Shown here in pieces: positions 32,108 to 41,380 of a stretch of DNA of 64,000 nt (positions within the stretch are counted from its first letter, which is position 1; each line of letters opens with the position of its first letter). A program made the position numbers and the translations under genes. The stretch is from Microbacterium amylolyticum (lineage in GTDB: Bacteria; Actinomycetota; Actinomycetes; Actinomycetales; Microbacteriaceae): positions 1,922,001 through 1,986,000 of the forward strand of contig NZ_CP049253.1 in the NCBI RefSeq assembly GCF_011046975.1. Reading direction: 5' to 3'. The notes beneath the pieces are model-generated. The model was not told the DNA's origin, searched no databases, and worked only from the letters and a program-made list of their open reading frames with translations.

Positions 32108-33673
32108 TCATGTCAGCTCCGCTTCGCGCAGAGAGCCGTTCCGCAGCTCCAACACGAGGTCCGGCTGCCATCGGCGCAGGAACGCATCGTCATGGCTGAC
32201 GATGATCGCGGCGCCGCGGTAGGTGCGAAGAGCCTCGACGAGTTGCCCGGCCGTGTCGACATCGAGATTGTTTGTCGGTTCGTCGAGGACCAGGACCTGC
32301 GGCGCCGGTTCTGCCAGGAGCAGCTGGGCGATTGCGGTACGGAAGCGCTCGCCGCCGGACAGCGTGCTCAAGGGGCGATCCGCCTGGTCTCCGCGGATGA
32401 GGAACCGTGCCAGACGGTTGCGGATGGCCGCGTCTCGTTGTCCGAGGGCAACGCTACGGATGAGGTCGAACGCGGAGCGGTCGTCGTTGTTGTCCGGTCG
32501 TTGCGACAGATACCCCACTGCGTCTACGTGGAGCGCGCTGTGCGGGGACTGACCGGTCAGGAGCTCCGTGAGTAGCGTTGTCTTCCCGGCACCGTTCGGG
32601 CCGATGAGCGCCACGCGTTCCGGTCCCTGCACAATCCACTCGCGTTCGCCATCACCGATTGTCGCGATGCGCCGGCCGGCGGCAATTCCCGGATCCGGAA
32701 GGTCCAAAGCAACAACGTCGTCGGACCGTTTCAGGCGTCCCGCAGCGTCGAGCGCGGCGCGGGCCTCTTCCTCCTTACCCGCAGCCTCTCCGCGCACGCG
32801 CCCCGCCGTCACCTCGGCGGCGTTCTTCTTTGCGTTTGCCAAGATTTTCGGCATCGAATCCGCCGCTTTTCGCCCCGATCGGGCGCGACGGGACAGCTTG
32901 GTTTCCAGCTCGATACGCTGGCGTTTTTCTCGCGCCAGCACCTTCTTCGCATCGATTTCGGCCTGCGCCGCCGCGTTCTGCTGATCCGCGAGGTGCGCGC
33001 GCCACGCCGAATACGGACCTCCGAACACGGCGATTTCGCCGCGGTACAGCTCAGCCGTGTCGTCCATGAGCTCCAGAAGGTCGAGGTCGTGCGAGACGAC
33101 GACCAGAGCGCCACGCCAGGCGCTGATGAGCCCGTGAACGCGGGATCGCGCATCACGGTCGAGGTTGTTGGTGGGCTCGTCGAGCAGGGTGATGTCGGCA
33201 CGGCGGAACCGGATTCCGGTGAGCGCGACGAGCATCGCTTCCCCGCCCGAGAGCTGGCCGACGCGTTTGTCGAGGGCTTCGGGCGGGATCCCTGCCTCGG
33301 CCAGTGCGGCGTGTGCGCGCGCCTCGACGTCCCAATCGTCGCCCACCTCGTCGAATCGAGAGGGGGAGGCGTCGCCGTCGGCGATGGCGCGAACGGCGTC
33401 GAGGGGTGCCCTGACTCCCAGGAGGTCCGCCACGCGGGTCGTCCCATCCAGCGTGAGGTCCTGTGGCAGAAAGGCGATATCGCCGGTGGCTGTGACAGAT
33501 CCCGACGTCGGGGTCAGCTCGCCGGTTGCCAGGCGCAGCAGGGTGGATTTACCAGAACCGTTGCGGCCGACGAGACCGGTTCGGCGCGTGCCGAACACTC
33601 CGGAGACGTCTTCGAGCGCGGGCGATCCGTCTGGCCAAGAGAAGGAAAGGTGATCGATGATGAGGGCGGGCAT
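32108..33673 (-). CDS. ABC-F family ATPase, ribosome-protection type possible
   Basis: The protein has 521 residues. Two ABC domains on one chain and no membrane part: GLVGRNGSGKSTLLRLATGE with QLSGGEAMLVAL and LLDEPTNNLD, then LIGPNGAGKTTLLTELLTGQ with TLSGGERFRTAI and VLDEPTNNLDVD. The linker between them is long and charged (KRQRIELETKLSRRARSGRK), as in factors that reach into the ribosome. Some ABC-F proteins protect from antibiotics, others act in translation; which this is cannot be told. I used the ATG at 33673 with AGGAG before it. The open frame extends further but runs through a strong hairpin. Confidence 0.85.
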   Translation of the reverse strand: MPALIIDHLSFSWPDGSPALEDVSGVFGTRRTGLVGRNGSGKSTLLRLATGELTPTSGSVTATGDIAFLPQDLTLDGTTRVADLLGVRAPLDAVRAIADGDASPSRFDEVGDDWDVEARAHAALAEAGIPPEALDKRVGQLSGGEAMLVALTGIRFRRADITLLDEPTNNLDRDARSRVHGLISAWRGALVVVSHDLDLLELMDDTAELYRGEIAVFGGPYSAWRAHLADQQNAAAQAEIDAKKVLAREKRQRIELETKLSRRARSGRKAADSMPKILANAKKNAAEVTAGRVRGEAAGKEEEARAALDAAGRLKRSDDVVALDLPDPGIAAGRRIATIGDGEREWIVQGPERVALIGPNGAGKTTLLTELLTGQSPHSALHVDAVGYLSQRPDNNDDRSAFDLIRSVALGQRDAAIRNRLARFLIRGDQADRPLSTLSGGERFRTAIAQLLLAEPAPQVLVLDEPTNNLDVDTAGQLVEALRTYRGAAIIVSHDDAFLRRWQPDLVLELRNGSLREAELT

Positions 33674-33983
33674 GGGAGCTCCTGTGCTGCTCGACCGAGC
33701 GTCAGCGCGGGCGGAACGCATCGCGTTCCGCCTGGCCGGGGCAGGTCGAGCAGTGTGCTCCGGGCGCAGGGATGCGCTGACGCCTGGCAGGAGGTTGCCT
33801 GCTGTGTGCCCGTGCGGTGAGGGCATCGACGATCAGCGCGAGTGCGCTGCGCGATGCTCCAGAGATGGAGTCGACGATCAGCGCGGATTACGCGGCGTCG
33901 AAGTTCCTCACCGGTTCATTCCGTTCGTCGGGGACAGGACAAAACCATTGTACGCATGACCTTCCACCCACTAGTTTGTTGGG
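33674..33983 (-). promoter_or_regulatory. Leader of the ABC-F gene with nested hairpins
   Basis: This 310-base stretch has no convincing gene. On the minus-strand RNA an outer stem (33687-33696 with 33744-33753, CTGCTCGACC and its complement) encloses an inner 10-bp stem (33710-33719 with 33723-33732). The outer 3' arm ends 14 bases before the ATG, next to the AGGAG. The sequence TCGACGATCAGCGCG occurs twice, near 33828 and 33872. Leaders of this kind attenuate antibiotic-inducible ABC-F genes in other bacteria, but no leader peptide is proven here. Confidence 0.5.
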
Positions 33984-34748
33984 ATGAACCACAAACCGAT
34001 CCTGCCCGGCTTTCACCCCGATCCCTCTGTGTGCCGTGTCGGAGACGAGTACTTTCTCGCAACGTCGACGTTCGAGTATGTTCCTGGCGTCCCCATCTAT
34101 CGTTCGACGGACCTGATGACGTGGGATCTCGTGGGGCACGCGGTGCCGGACGAGGATGAGGTAGCGGCCGGGTCGGGGGCGTCCGAGGCGAGTTCCGGGA
34201 TCTTCGCGCCGACGCTGCGGCACCACGACGGTCGGTTCTGGATGACGACGACGAGTATCGGGCGCATTGGCGAGGGGCAGCTGATCACACACGCCGATCA
34301 TCCGGCAGGGCCGTGGTCCACCCCCGTGCGCGTTCCCGGAACCCCCGGCATTGATCCTGATCTCTCCTGGGACGACGAGGGACGGTGCCTTCTGACGTGG
34401 CGGGGCTCGCAGCCCGGTGGCATCCATCAGGTGCAGATCGACCCGTTCACGGGAGAGCCGCAAGAAGAGGCGCGGTATCTCGCACCGGAGCACCCCTCAC
34501 CCCGTCCAGGCAACAGGGCATGCAGATTTCGTCGAACAGGCGGATGGGAACTGGGTCGTGGTGTTCCTCGGTATTCGTCAATCCGGGTCGTATCCCGGTT
34601 TTCATGTGAACGGGCGCGAGACATTCCTTGCCGGGGTCACGTGGGTGGATGACTGGCCCATCATCGAGGAATCGCGCTTTCCCGAAGCCCCCGACCCCGT
34701 GGGATTCGTCGACACGTTTGAGCATCTCGATGGGCGGTGGGTGCCGCC
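33984..34748 (+). pseudogene. GH43-family glycoside hydrolase, deleted and frameshifted
   Basis: The start MNHKPILPGFHPDPSVCRVG carries the catalytic base Asp (HPDPS), followed by LATSTFEYVPGVPIYRSTDL, APTLRHHDGRFWMTTTSIG and GIDPDLSWDDEGRCLLTWRG. At about 34490-34510 the homologous reading shifts frame to STPHPVQATGHADFVEQADG, then VVVFLGIRQSGSYPGFHVNG and RETFLAGVTWVDDWPIIEES. The block between, which in the family contains the E-G-P-H general acid, is missing. After GRWVPP the gene is joined to a PL11 fragment. It lacks the general acid and the C-terminal beta-sandwich. Confidence 0.85.
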
Positions 34749-35924
34749 ATGGCCGATATCGACCCGCGCTTCGACGGAGCGGAAGGCTGGGCGATCGGCG
34801 GGGACCTGGAATGGAACTCGAAGGTCGGCTACCTGATGAGCGTCGATGGCGAGCTGATCACTGAGAACATCCCCGCGGCCAACTTCGTGGCCAAGTGGGA
34901 CGCTGATCTGCTGAGCGAGATCGTTGACCACGAGTTCGATTGGGATATGCCCGGCGGTCACCCCAAGGTCTACAAGTGGGATTGGGAGAACGAAGTTCAG
35001 GTTCCGATCTTCGAGCCTGAGGGTGTTTTGACCAACAACAGCTCAAAGGGCACCCCGGCGCTGCAGGCCGACCTGTTCGGTGACTGGCGTGAGGAACTCG
35101 TCTACCGCACCGAGGACTCCTCGGCGCTGCGGATCTTCACGACGGTCGATGAGACCGAGCACCGTATCCGCACGCTCATGTCGGACTCGCAGTACCGTCT
35201 GGCGATTGCGTGGCAGAACACCGCCTACAACCAGCCGCCGCACACGAGCTACTACTTCGGGCACGGAATGGAGATGCCGCCGGCGCCGCCGCTGCGGTAC
35301 ACCACGGATGCGCCCGCGGCGGAGCCCGTCGACGGTCCCGCAACGTCAGCCCCCGGAAAGGGCGTGCTGTCGACAACGAGCGGACACGCACACGGTCTGA
35401 AGGACGGGAACTTCACCGTCTCGATGAACATGTGGTGGGGGCAGAACGCCCACACGATCCGTCTCTACGAGAACGGCGAGCTGCTGGAGGAGCGGGGTCT
35501 GACCGACCGCACTCCCGAGGCGCAGAGCGCGGCGTTCACCATCGAGGGTCGCGTTAACGGAACGTACGAATACACGTGTGAGCTCATTAACCAGCACGGA
35601 ACGACGGCCTGTGCGTCGGCCACCGTGAAGGTGAAGGATGCGGCACCGGGCAAGGTCGTTCTCAGTCACGACAACCGCAACGGCAAGTCGAGCGATTACA
35701 CCGTCTCGACGAATATGTGGTGGGGGACAAACGCCACGGCATACCGTCTGTACGAGAATGGCGAGCTGATCGATGAGCAGGAGCTCACGGCTCAGACGCC
35801 GGCGGCGCAGGCCGTCGCCACCCGTATCGAGGGGCGTGGGGCCGGCACGTACGCCTACGTCGCCGTCCTCAGCAATGCGGCCGGAGAGACCGAGAGCAAG
35901 GAAGTCGTCGTTCGCGTGAAGTAA
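34749..35924 (+). pseudogene. Rhamnogalacturonan lyase (PL11) 3' fragment with two C-terminal modules
   Basis: The frame of 391 residues starts inside the catalytic beta-propeller: MADIDPRFDGAEGWAIGGDL, KVYKWDWENEVQVPIFEPEG, NNSSKGTPALQADLFGDWRE, RLAIAWQNTAYNQPPHTSYY. Whole PL11 enzymes have a catalytic part of about 600 residues plus a signal peptide; the N-terminal half and signal peptide are missing. Two Ig-like modules of about 95 residues close the protein. The reading frame is open from an ATG, but without its start half and export signal I take it as a relic. Its left edge is fused to the GH43 remnant. Confidence 0.82.
35349..35921 (+). repeat. Tandem NMWWG modules in the PL11 fragment
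   Basis: Two modules (35349 to about 35639, and 35643 to 35921) share the order APGK-x-VLS, then NMWWG-x-NA, RLYENGEL and IEGR-x-x-GTY. They look like the small chitinase-A-N-type or FN3-like carbohydrate-binding accessory domains found on secreted enzymes. Confidence 0.75.
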
Positions 35925-35941
35925 CGACGATTCGGACAGGG

Positions 35942-35969
35942 AGCGGGCGGGTCTGCGGACCCGCCCGCT
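35942..35969. terminator. 12-bp hairpin between PL11 remnant and esterase
   Basis: AGCGGGCGGGTC (35942-35953) and its complement (35958-35969) flank a 4-base loop. It ends three bases before the stop of the convergent esterase. Confidence 0.75.
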
Positions 35970-35972
35970 TCG

Positions 35973-36611
35973 TCATGCCGGAAGCTGTGCGCGCAGGAAC
36001 GCGCGAATGTCGTCGAGCTCGGCTGCGGAGACCGCGTGCGCGAGCCCCGGATAGATCCGGCCAACGAGCGCGCTGTGCTCCGGGAGCCACTCGGTTGTGC
36101 GCGCAACGGCGGGCGCGGGAATGACGTTATCGAGTGCGCCACGGCCCCAGAAGACGGGGAGCGGGTGGGCCTTCAGGGCGTCGTCGCCGGGAAGAGAGCC
36201 GTCTGCCGCGTACCCGGAGAGGGTGACGATGAATTCGAAGCGCTCGGGGGCCAGGCGCATCGCCTGCAGTGCGGTTGCGCCTCCCTGAGAGAAGCCGAGC
36301 AGACCCACGCTCGTGGCGTTCGGTGCAGCGGCGTCCAGCCATTCCAGCAGCCGCTCAGCGCCGGCCGTGATCGCCGCGGGATCACGTGATGACAGATCGT
36401 CGATCGGGTACCAGCTGTTCCCGCTCATCGGGAACGGAGGCGTTAGCGGTGCGCGAACGGCGGCGTAGACAAACTCTTCCGGCAGGTGGTCGGTGAGCGC
36501 GAAGAGGTCGTTCTCGTCGGATCCGTAGCCGTGGAGCAAGACGATCAGCGGCCGTTGGCCCGGTGAGTCCGTCCAGAGGACGGCGTCGGCGTCGAGGGGC
36601 GGCGTCTGCAT
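35973..36611 (-). CDS. Alpha/beta hydrolase, phospholipase/carboxylesterase family
   Basis: The protein has 212 residues. The family pattern is clear: PLIVLLHGYGSDENDLFALT (oxyanion region), GLLGFSQGGATALQAMRLAP with the nucleophilic Ser, WGRGALDNVIPAPAV with Asp, and YPGLAHAVSAAELDDI with His. It lacks a signal peptide and should act on small esters in the cytosol. Start ATG at 36611. It is divergent from csoR, with 100 bases between them that hold the CsoR operator. Confidence 0.88.
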   Translation of the reverse strand: MQTPPLDADAVLWTDSPGQRPLIVLLHGYGSDENDLFALTDHLPEEFVYAAVRAPLTPPFPMSGNSWYPIDDLSSRDPAAITAGAERLLEWLDAAAPNATSVGLLGFSQGGATALQAMRLAPERFEFIVTLSGYAADGSLPGDDALKAHPLPVFWGRGALDNVIPAPAVARTTEWLPEHSALVGRIYPGLAHAVSAAELDDIRAFLRAQLPA

Positions 36612-36661
36612 GGTCCCATCATCTTCCGAACCTCTGACAAAGAAAAACCGGTGTGGTGGGA

Positions 36662-36678
36662 ATACCCCCTGGGGGTAT
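36662..36678 (+). promoter_or_regulatory. CsoR operator
   Basis: ATACCCCCTGGGGGTAT is a perfect palindrome of the well-known CsoR type (TACCCC-GGGGTA). It overlaps a TATAAG that can serve as the -10 of the csoR-copZ-copA transcript, so copper-free CsoR would block polymerase. Confidence 0.88.
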
Positions 36679-36711
36679 AAGGTTGTTCCTGTCGAACAGC
36701 GAGGAGACACC

Positions 36712-37008
36712 ATGGCTGGCCACACGCACCACGGCTACATCGAAAACAAGGACAAGGTGATGGCGCGCCTGCGCCGCATCGAGGGCCAGGTGCGCGGAAT
36801 TCAGCGCATGGCGGAGGAAGAGCAGTACTGCATCGACATCCTCACGCAGATCTCCGCCACCACGAAGGCACTGCAGTCGGTCGCCATCGGTCTGCTCGAT
36901 GATCACCTCTCGCACTGCGTCGCCGACGCCGTCCGTGAGGGCGGCGACCTCGCCGACGAAAAACTCACAGAAGCCAGCGATGCCATCGCCCGGCTCGTCC
37001 GTTCCTAA
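36712..37008 (+). CDS. csoR: CsoR-family copper-sensing repressor
   Basis: The protein has 98 residues, all-helical: KDKVMARLRRIEGQVRGIQR, then EEEQYCIDILTQISATTKAL and LLDDHLSHCVADAVREG. The Cys, His and Cys in QYC and HLSHC are the Cu(I) ligands of the family. An N-terminal HTHHGY adds His. GAGGAG precedes the ATG. It represses its own operon through the palindrome 34 bases upstream and releases it when Cu(I) binds. Confidence 0.93.
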   Translation: MAGHTHHGYIENKDKVMARLRRIEGQVRGIQRMAEEEQYCIDILTQISATTKALQSVAIGLLDDHLSHCVADAVREGGDLADEKLTEASDAIARLVRS

Positions 37009-37024
37009 CATCAGGGAGAAGACC

Positions 37025-37255
37025 ATGACAACGCACACGTACACCGTCCAGGGCATGACCTGCCAGCACTGCGTCATGAGCGTCACAGAAGAGGTCAGTG
37101 ACATCGCGGGCGTTGAGAAGGTCGCCGTTGATCTCGCGACTGGACGCCTCGACGTCACCGCCGACACGATCGATGACGACGCCGTTCGCGCCGCCGTCGT
37201 CGAAGCCGGCTACGCGCTCGCCGCCCCGAACGACCTCGGTCTCACAACACGCTGA
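37025..37255 (+). CDS. copZ: CopZ-like copper chaperone
   Basis: The protein has 76 residues and one heavy-metal-associated domain. [20 protein letters not shown] holds the Cu(I)-binding C-x-x-C, followed by the ferredoxin-like fold ending [17 protein letters not shown] precedes the ATG, 16 bases after csoR. It should hand Cu(I) to CopA, whose own N-terminal domain has the same motif (MTCASC). Confidence 0.93.
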   Translation: MTTHTYTVQGMTCQHCVMSVTEEVSDIAGVEKVAVDLATGRLDVTADTIDDDAVRAAVVEAGYALAAPNDLGLTTR

Positions 37256-37278
37256 ACACTGCCCCGGGAGGGGACATC

Positions 37279-39462
37279 ATGAGCACCACCGAGCTGAACC
37301 TCGACATCCAGGGCATGACGTGCGCGTCGTGTGCAAACCGCATCGAACGCAAACTGAACAAACTGGACGGCGTCACGGCACAGGTGAACTACGCAACGGA
37401 GAAAGCGCACGTCGTCTTCCCCGCTTCGGTGGCAGAAGAAGACCTGATCCGTACGGTTGAAGCGGCCGGATACGGCGCCGCGCTGCCGGCGCCGGAGCAG
37501 GAGGACGACCGCGAGGCAGAACTCCGCGTCCTTGGCCGTCGCCTCGGCTGGTCGATTGCCCTCAGCATTCCCGTCGTTGTTGTTGCGATGATCCCTCCCC
37601 TCCAGTTCCCCTGGTGGCAGTGGGTGTCTCTTGCCCTCGCTCTGCCCGTTGTGATCTGGGGTGGCTGGGGATTCCACCGAGCGGCCTGGATCAACCTGCG
37701 CCACGGCGCTGCGACGATGGACACGCTCGTGTCGATCGGTACGCTCGCGGCCCTCGGTTGGAGCCTCTACGCCCTCGTGTTCGGAACGGCGGGTGCGATC
37801 GGCATGAGCCATGGCTGGGCGCTTCTGGCGATGCACGCCGATGGCTCCGGGTCGATCTATCTCGAGGCCGCGGCGGGCGTAACAACCTTCATCCTCGCCG
37901 GTCGGTATATCGAAGCGCGATCGAAGCTTCGCGCCGGCGATGCGCTGCGATCCCTCCTCGACATGGGAGCGAAGGACGTGGCGATCCGTCGCGATGACGG
38001 AACAGAAGAACGCGTTCCCGCCGATCGCCTCGCTGTCGGAGACATCTTTGTCGTTCGGCCCGGAGAACGAATCGCCACAGACGGAACGATCATCGACGGT
38101 GCCAGCGCCGTCGACCAGTCGATGATTACGGGAGAGTCCGTTCCCGTCGAGGTCGCCGCCGGCGATCGCGTTGTCGGTGCCACCATCAACGCGGGCGGGA
38201 TGATCATCGTGCGCGCAGAGCGCGTGGGATCCGACACTCAGCTGGCGCAGATGGCGCACCTTGTCGAACAGGCACAGGCATCGAAATCGCGTGCGCAGAA
38301 GCTCGCCGATCAGATCTCGGGGATCTTCGTGCCGATCGTGATCGTCATCGCGATCGCGAGCCTTGTCACCTGGCTGCTGATCGGCCAGCCGCCCGCCGTG
38401 GCCTTCACCGCGGCGGTTGCCGTTCTGATCATCGCCTGCCCCTGCGCACTCGGCCTCGCAACGCCCCTCGCCCTCATGCTGGGAACCGGCCGCGGAGCGC
38501 AGATGGGCGTTCTCATCAAGGACGCCGAGGCGCTGGAACACGCACGCCGTATTGACACAATCGTTCTCGACAAGACCGGAACCGTCACCAGTGGGAAGAT
38601 GACCGTCCAGGGCGTCACCGCCGCCGACGGCGAGGACACCGCCAAGGTGCTGCGGATGGCAGCAGCCGTCGAGGCAGCCAGTGAGCACCCGATCGCCCAG
38701 GCCATTGCACGAGCCGTACAGGATGCTCCGTCCGTCAGCGACTTCCGCTCGTTCGAGGGGCTGGGAGCTCAGGGCGTCGTTGGTGGACATGCCGTTGTCA
38801 TCGGGCGTCCTGCGTTGCTGGCCGATTGGGCGGCCCCGCTCGATGCCGCGCTGCAGGCCGCCTTCGACGCGGCAACGGGAACGGCCGTTGCGATCGCCTG
38901 GGACGGCCGTGCCCGCGGCGTCATCGAGGTTGCCGACACCATCAAGCCCACGAGCGCGGATGCCATCCGCCAGCTGCGCGCCCTCGGGCTGGAGCCGATT
39001 CTCCTCACGGGTGATGCGGAAGGCCCGGCCCGCGCTGTTGCCGCGGAAGTAGGGATCGATCGCGTGATCGCCGGGGTCTTGCCCGCAGACAAGGTCGATG
39101 TCGTGGCCCAACTGCAGCAGGACGGGCACCAGGTCGCAATGGTCGGGGACGGCATCAACGACGCGGCCGCGCTGGCACAGGCCGATCTGGGCATGGCGAT
39201 GGGAACGGGCACGGACGTGGCGATCGAGGCCAGCGACCTCACGCTGGTGCGCGGCGACCTGACGGCCGCGGCTGACGCGATCCGCCTCTCGCGGCGCACG
39301 CTGAAGATCATTCGCGGCAACCTGTTCTGGGCTTTTGCCTACAACGTGGCGGCCATTCCGCTGGCGGCCTTCGGCTTGCTCGCGCCCATGCTCGCGGGCG
39401 CCGCCATGGCGATCAGCTCGGTGTTCGTCGTGCTGAACAGCCTTCGCCTGCGCCGCGGGTAG
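37279..39462 (+). CDS. copA: Copper-exporting P1B-type ATPase CopA
   Basis: The protein has 727 residues. An N-terminal heavy-metal domain ([20 protein letters not shown]) precedes eight membrane segments. Visible motifs are [10 protein letters not shown] (actuator), CPC at residues 387-389 ([19 protein letters not shown]), [10 protein letters not shown] with Asp near residue 431, [10 protein letters not shown] (the HP of the nucleotide domain) and [18 protein letters not shown]. It pumps Cu(I) out at the cost of ATP. GGGAGGGG precedes the start, and it is the last gene of the operon. Confidence 0.95.
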   Translation: MSTTELNLDIQGMTCASCANRIERKLNKLDGVTAQVNYATEKAHVVFPASVAEEDLIRTVEAAGYGAALPAPEQEDDREAELRVLGRRLGWSIALSIPVVVVAMIPPLQFPWWQWVSLALALPVVIWGGWGFHRAAWINLRHGAATMDTLVSIGTLAALGWSLYALVFGTAGAIGMSHGWALLAMHADGSGSIYLEAAAGVTTFILAGRYIEARSKLRAGDALRSLLDMGAKDVAIRRDDGTEERVPADRLAVGDIFVVRPGERIATDGTIIDGASAVDQSMITGESVPVEVAAGDRVVGATINAGGMIIVRAERVGSDTQLAQMAHLVEQAQASKSRAQKLADQISGIFVPIVIVIAIASLVTWLLIGQPPAVAFTAAVAVLIIACPCALGLATPLALMLGTGRGAQMGVLIKDAEALEHARRIDTIVLDKTGTVTSGKMTVQGVTAADGEDTAKVLRMAAAVEAASEHPIAQAIARAVQDAPSVSDFRSFEGLGAQGVVGGHAVVIGRPALLADWAAPLDAALQAAFDAATGTAVAIAWDGRARGVIEVADTIKPTSADAIRQLRALGLEPILLTGDAEGPARAVAAEVGIDRVIAGVLPADKVDVVAQLQQDGHQVAMVGDGINDAAALAQADLGMAMGTGTDVAIEASDLTLVRGDLTAAADAIRLSRRTLKIIRGNLFWAFAYNVAAIPLAAFGLLAPMLAGAAMAISSVFVVLNSLRLRRG

Positions 39463-39517
39463 CGCGGTGACATGTCGAGCGCACGCCACGACGGCGGGAA
39501 GGATGTAGCGTGGCGGC

Positions 39518-40141
39518 ATGGCGGTGCGCACACCTGATCCCGATCCCGAAGACCTTCCTGATTCGCCGTCGCTTCCCAGCGACCTCGGCATGAGTGGGCT
39601 CGGCGGCGTGCCCGGAGGCTCGGCGAACCCCGCGTGGCTGTCGGAGGTAGAACTCGCCGAGGTGCGTCGTCGTCTCCCGATCCTCTACGTCGAAGCCGTT
39701 CCCGTCCGTGCAGACGGGACGGGGCAGGTCACACAGGTCGGCATCCTGCTGCGCTCAACCACTCTGGGCGAAATGATTCGCACGGTGGTGTCGGGCCGCG
39801 TTCGCCACGGCGAGACGGTGCGAGACGCGCTGTACCGGCACCTCGAGAACGATCTGGGCCCGATGGCCTTCCCTCAGGTTCCGGCGCAGCCGGCGCCGTT
39901 CACGGTGGCCGAATACTTCCCGATCCCCGGCGTGACGCCGTATCACGACGATCGCCAGCACGCGGTGTCTCTCGCCTACGTCGTTCCCGTCACGGGAACA
40001 TGCGATCCGCGCCAGGACGCGCTGGAGATCACGTGGATGACCCCGGAAGAGGCCGCGAGCGATGAGGTGTCCGGTGAGCTCGAAGGCGGGCGCGGCACGC
40101 TCATCCGCACCGCGCTCGCCAGCGTCGGAGCCCTCCGCTAG
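39518..40141 (+). CDS. DUF4916/NUDIX-like protein
   Basis: The protein has 207 residues. A proline-rich acidic head (RTPDPDPEDLPDSPSLPSDL) is followed by a NUDIX-like fold: LPILYVEAVPVRADGTGQVT, TTLGEMIRTVVSGRVRHGET, RDALYRHLENDLGPMAFPQV and TGTCDPRQDALEITWMTPEE. The classical G-x5-E-x7-R-E-x-x-E-E box is not intact, as in DUF4916 proteins, so hydrolase activity is uncertain. The family is common in actinobacteria. It stands alone. Confidence 0.75.
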   Translation: MAVRTPDPDPEDLPDSPSLPSDLGMSGLGGVPGGSANPAWLSEVELAEVRRRLPILYVEAVPVRADGTGQVTQVGILLRSTTLGEMIRTVVSGRVRHGETVRDALYRHLENDLGPMAFPQVPAQPAPFTVAEYFPIPGVTPYHDDRQHAVSLAYVVPVTGTCDPRQDALEITWMTPEEAASDEVSGELEGGRGTLIRTALASVGALR

Positions 40142-40210
40142 GTGTGATCTCCGGGCGAGATACATCCCTGGGGGGACGCGGATCAGCCGCGAGGCGCATA
40201 GCGTGAGGGG

Positions 40211-41380
40211 ATGGCCAGACTCTTCCGCCCCATGACGCGGGTCTCGCTCACGGTCGACATCACAGCGGGGGTGGTGTTTTTCTTCCTCGCGACGATCCTC
40301 GGACCTCTTTTTCTGGGAGGGACCTCCCTCCCATGGGTGGCGACCCTGGCGACGGGCGTGATCATGTCGACGGCTCTTGCTGTGCGGCGGTTGTCGCCGG
40401 CGCTCGCGCTCGCGATCGCGTGGCTCGGGGCGATCGCTCAGATGGTGTGCGTTCTGCCACCGATGCTGAGCGATCTGGCCATTCTCGGGGTGTTGTTCGC
40501 TACCGCGGCATACGGCGGCCGCGTGGTCCTCTGGCTGGGGTTCGCGTCGTCCATCGTCGGCGCGTTTACCAGCGCCCTCTTTCTGACGCTCAGCGGGTGG
40601 CTTCTGGGAACGCCGTCGACGATGGAGTTGTCGACGCTCGCTTCCGGGATCGTCGTGTCCTTCTTGGCGTCAATGTGCGCGCTCGTTCTGGCGTGGGCGG
40701 CGGGGGCGATCGTCCGGGCAAATCGCGCCGTCAGCGCCAACCGAGAGGCGCAGCGCCGAGCCGAAGCCGAGATGCAGGCGGAGCAGGAGCGCGGCCGCAT
40801 TGCCCGGGATATGCACGACGTCGTGGCGCATTCACTTGCCGTGGTGATCGCGCAGGCGGACGGTGCCCGGTACGCCGCGACGAACGACCCTGCGGCAACG
40901 GGCGAGGCATTAGGGACGATCAGCACAACGGCCCGGTCCGCGCTCTCGGATGTTCGCCTGCTGCTGGCGCAGCTGCGTCATCGGCAGGGTGATGGCCCGC
41001 AGCCGACGCTCGCCGACCTGGAAAACCTGTTCGATCAGATTCGCGCGGCGGGTGTTGATGTCCGCGCGACGATCAGTCCCGCCCCTCCGAGTGACGTTCC
41101 CGCGTCGATTCAGCTCGCGGTGTACCGAATTTTGCAGGAGGCGCTGACGAATGCCCTGCGCCATGGCGATGGTGCCGCCGTCGAGGTGAGCATCGCGTGG
41201 TGGTCGATGAATGTGACCATCACGGTGGCCAACGACGCCAGGCGGGCTCCGTCACAGGCGGGGCACGGCATCATCGGGATGCGTGAACGCGCGCAACTGG
41301 TGGGAGGGCGGACGGACGTCGAGTACGACGCTGGTCGATTCGTGGTGCGAGCAGAGATCCCGCTGGGAGGCCGGAGATGA
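40211..41380 (+). CDS. Two-component sensor histidine kinase, HisKA_3 type
   Basis: The protein has 389 residues. Four to five membrane helices fill the first 170 residues (ITAGVVFFFLATILGPLFL and following) with little outside the membrane. The dimerisation helix has RGRIARDMHDVVAHSLAVVI with the phosphorylated His (MHDVVAHS); the ATPase part has LQEALTNALRHGDGAAVEVS and GHGIIGMRERAQLVGG. The input looks intramembrane, as in the LiaS/DesK-like group. It overlaps the response regulator by four bases. Confidence 0.9.
   Translation: MARLFRPMTRVSLTVDITAGVVFFFLATILGPLFLGGTSLPWVATLATGVIMSTALAVRRLSPALALAIAWLGAIAQMVCVLPPMLSDLAILGVLFATAAYGGRVVLWLGFASSIVGAFTSALFLTLSGWLLGTPSTMELSTLASGIVVSFLASMCALVLAWAAGAIVRANRAVSANREAQRRAEAEMQAEQERGRIARDMHDVVAHSLAVVIAQADGARYAATNDPAATGEALGTISTTARSALSDVRLLLAQLRHRQGDGPQPTLADLENLFDQIRAAGVDVRATISPAPPSDVPASIQLAVYRILQEALTNALRHGDGAAVEVSIAWWSMNVTITVANDARRAPSQAGHGIIGMRERAQLVGGRTDVEYDAGRFVVRAEIPLGGRR

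Noticed and set aside
33674..33826. N-terminal extension of the ABC-F protein up to 33826
   Set aside because: It is in frame, but it runs through nested hairpins, is Arg/Ala/Pro-rich, and the ATG at 33673 has a good AGGAG and fits the family start.
36612..36711. Possible extra promoter with CTGACA before the CsoR operator
   Set aside because: Its distance to TATAAG is far above 20 bases, so it does not form a proper promoter with it.
37210..39591. Long antisense frame opposite copA (793 residues)
   Set aside because: It is a shadow of the high-GC third-position bias of copA, with no start signal and no known motif.
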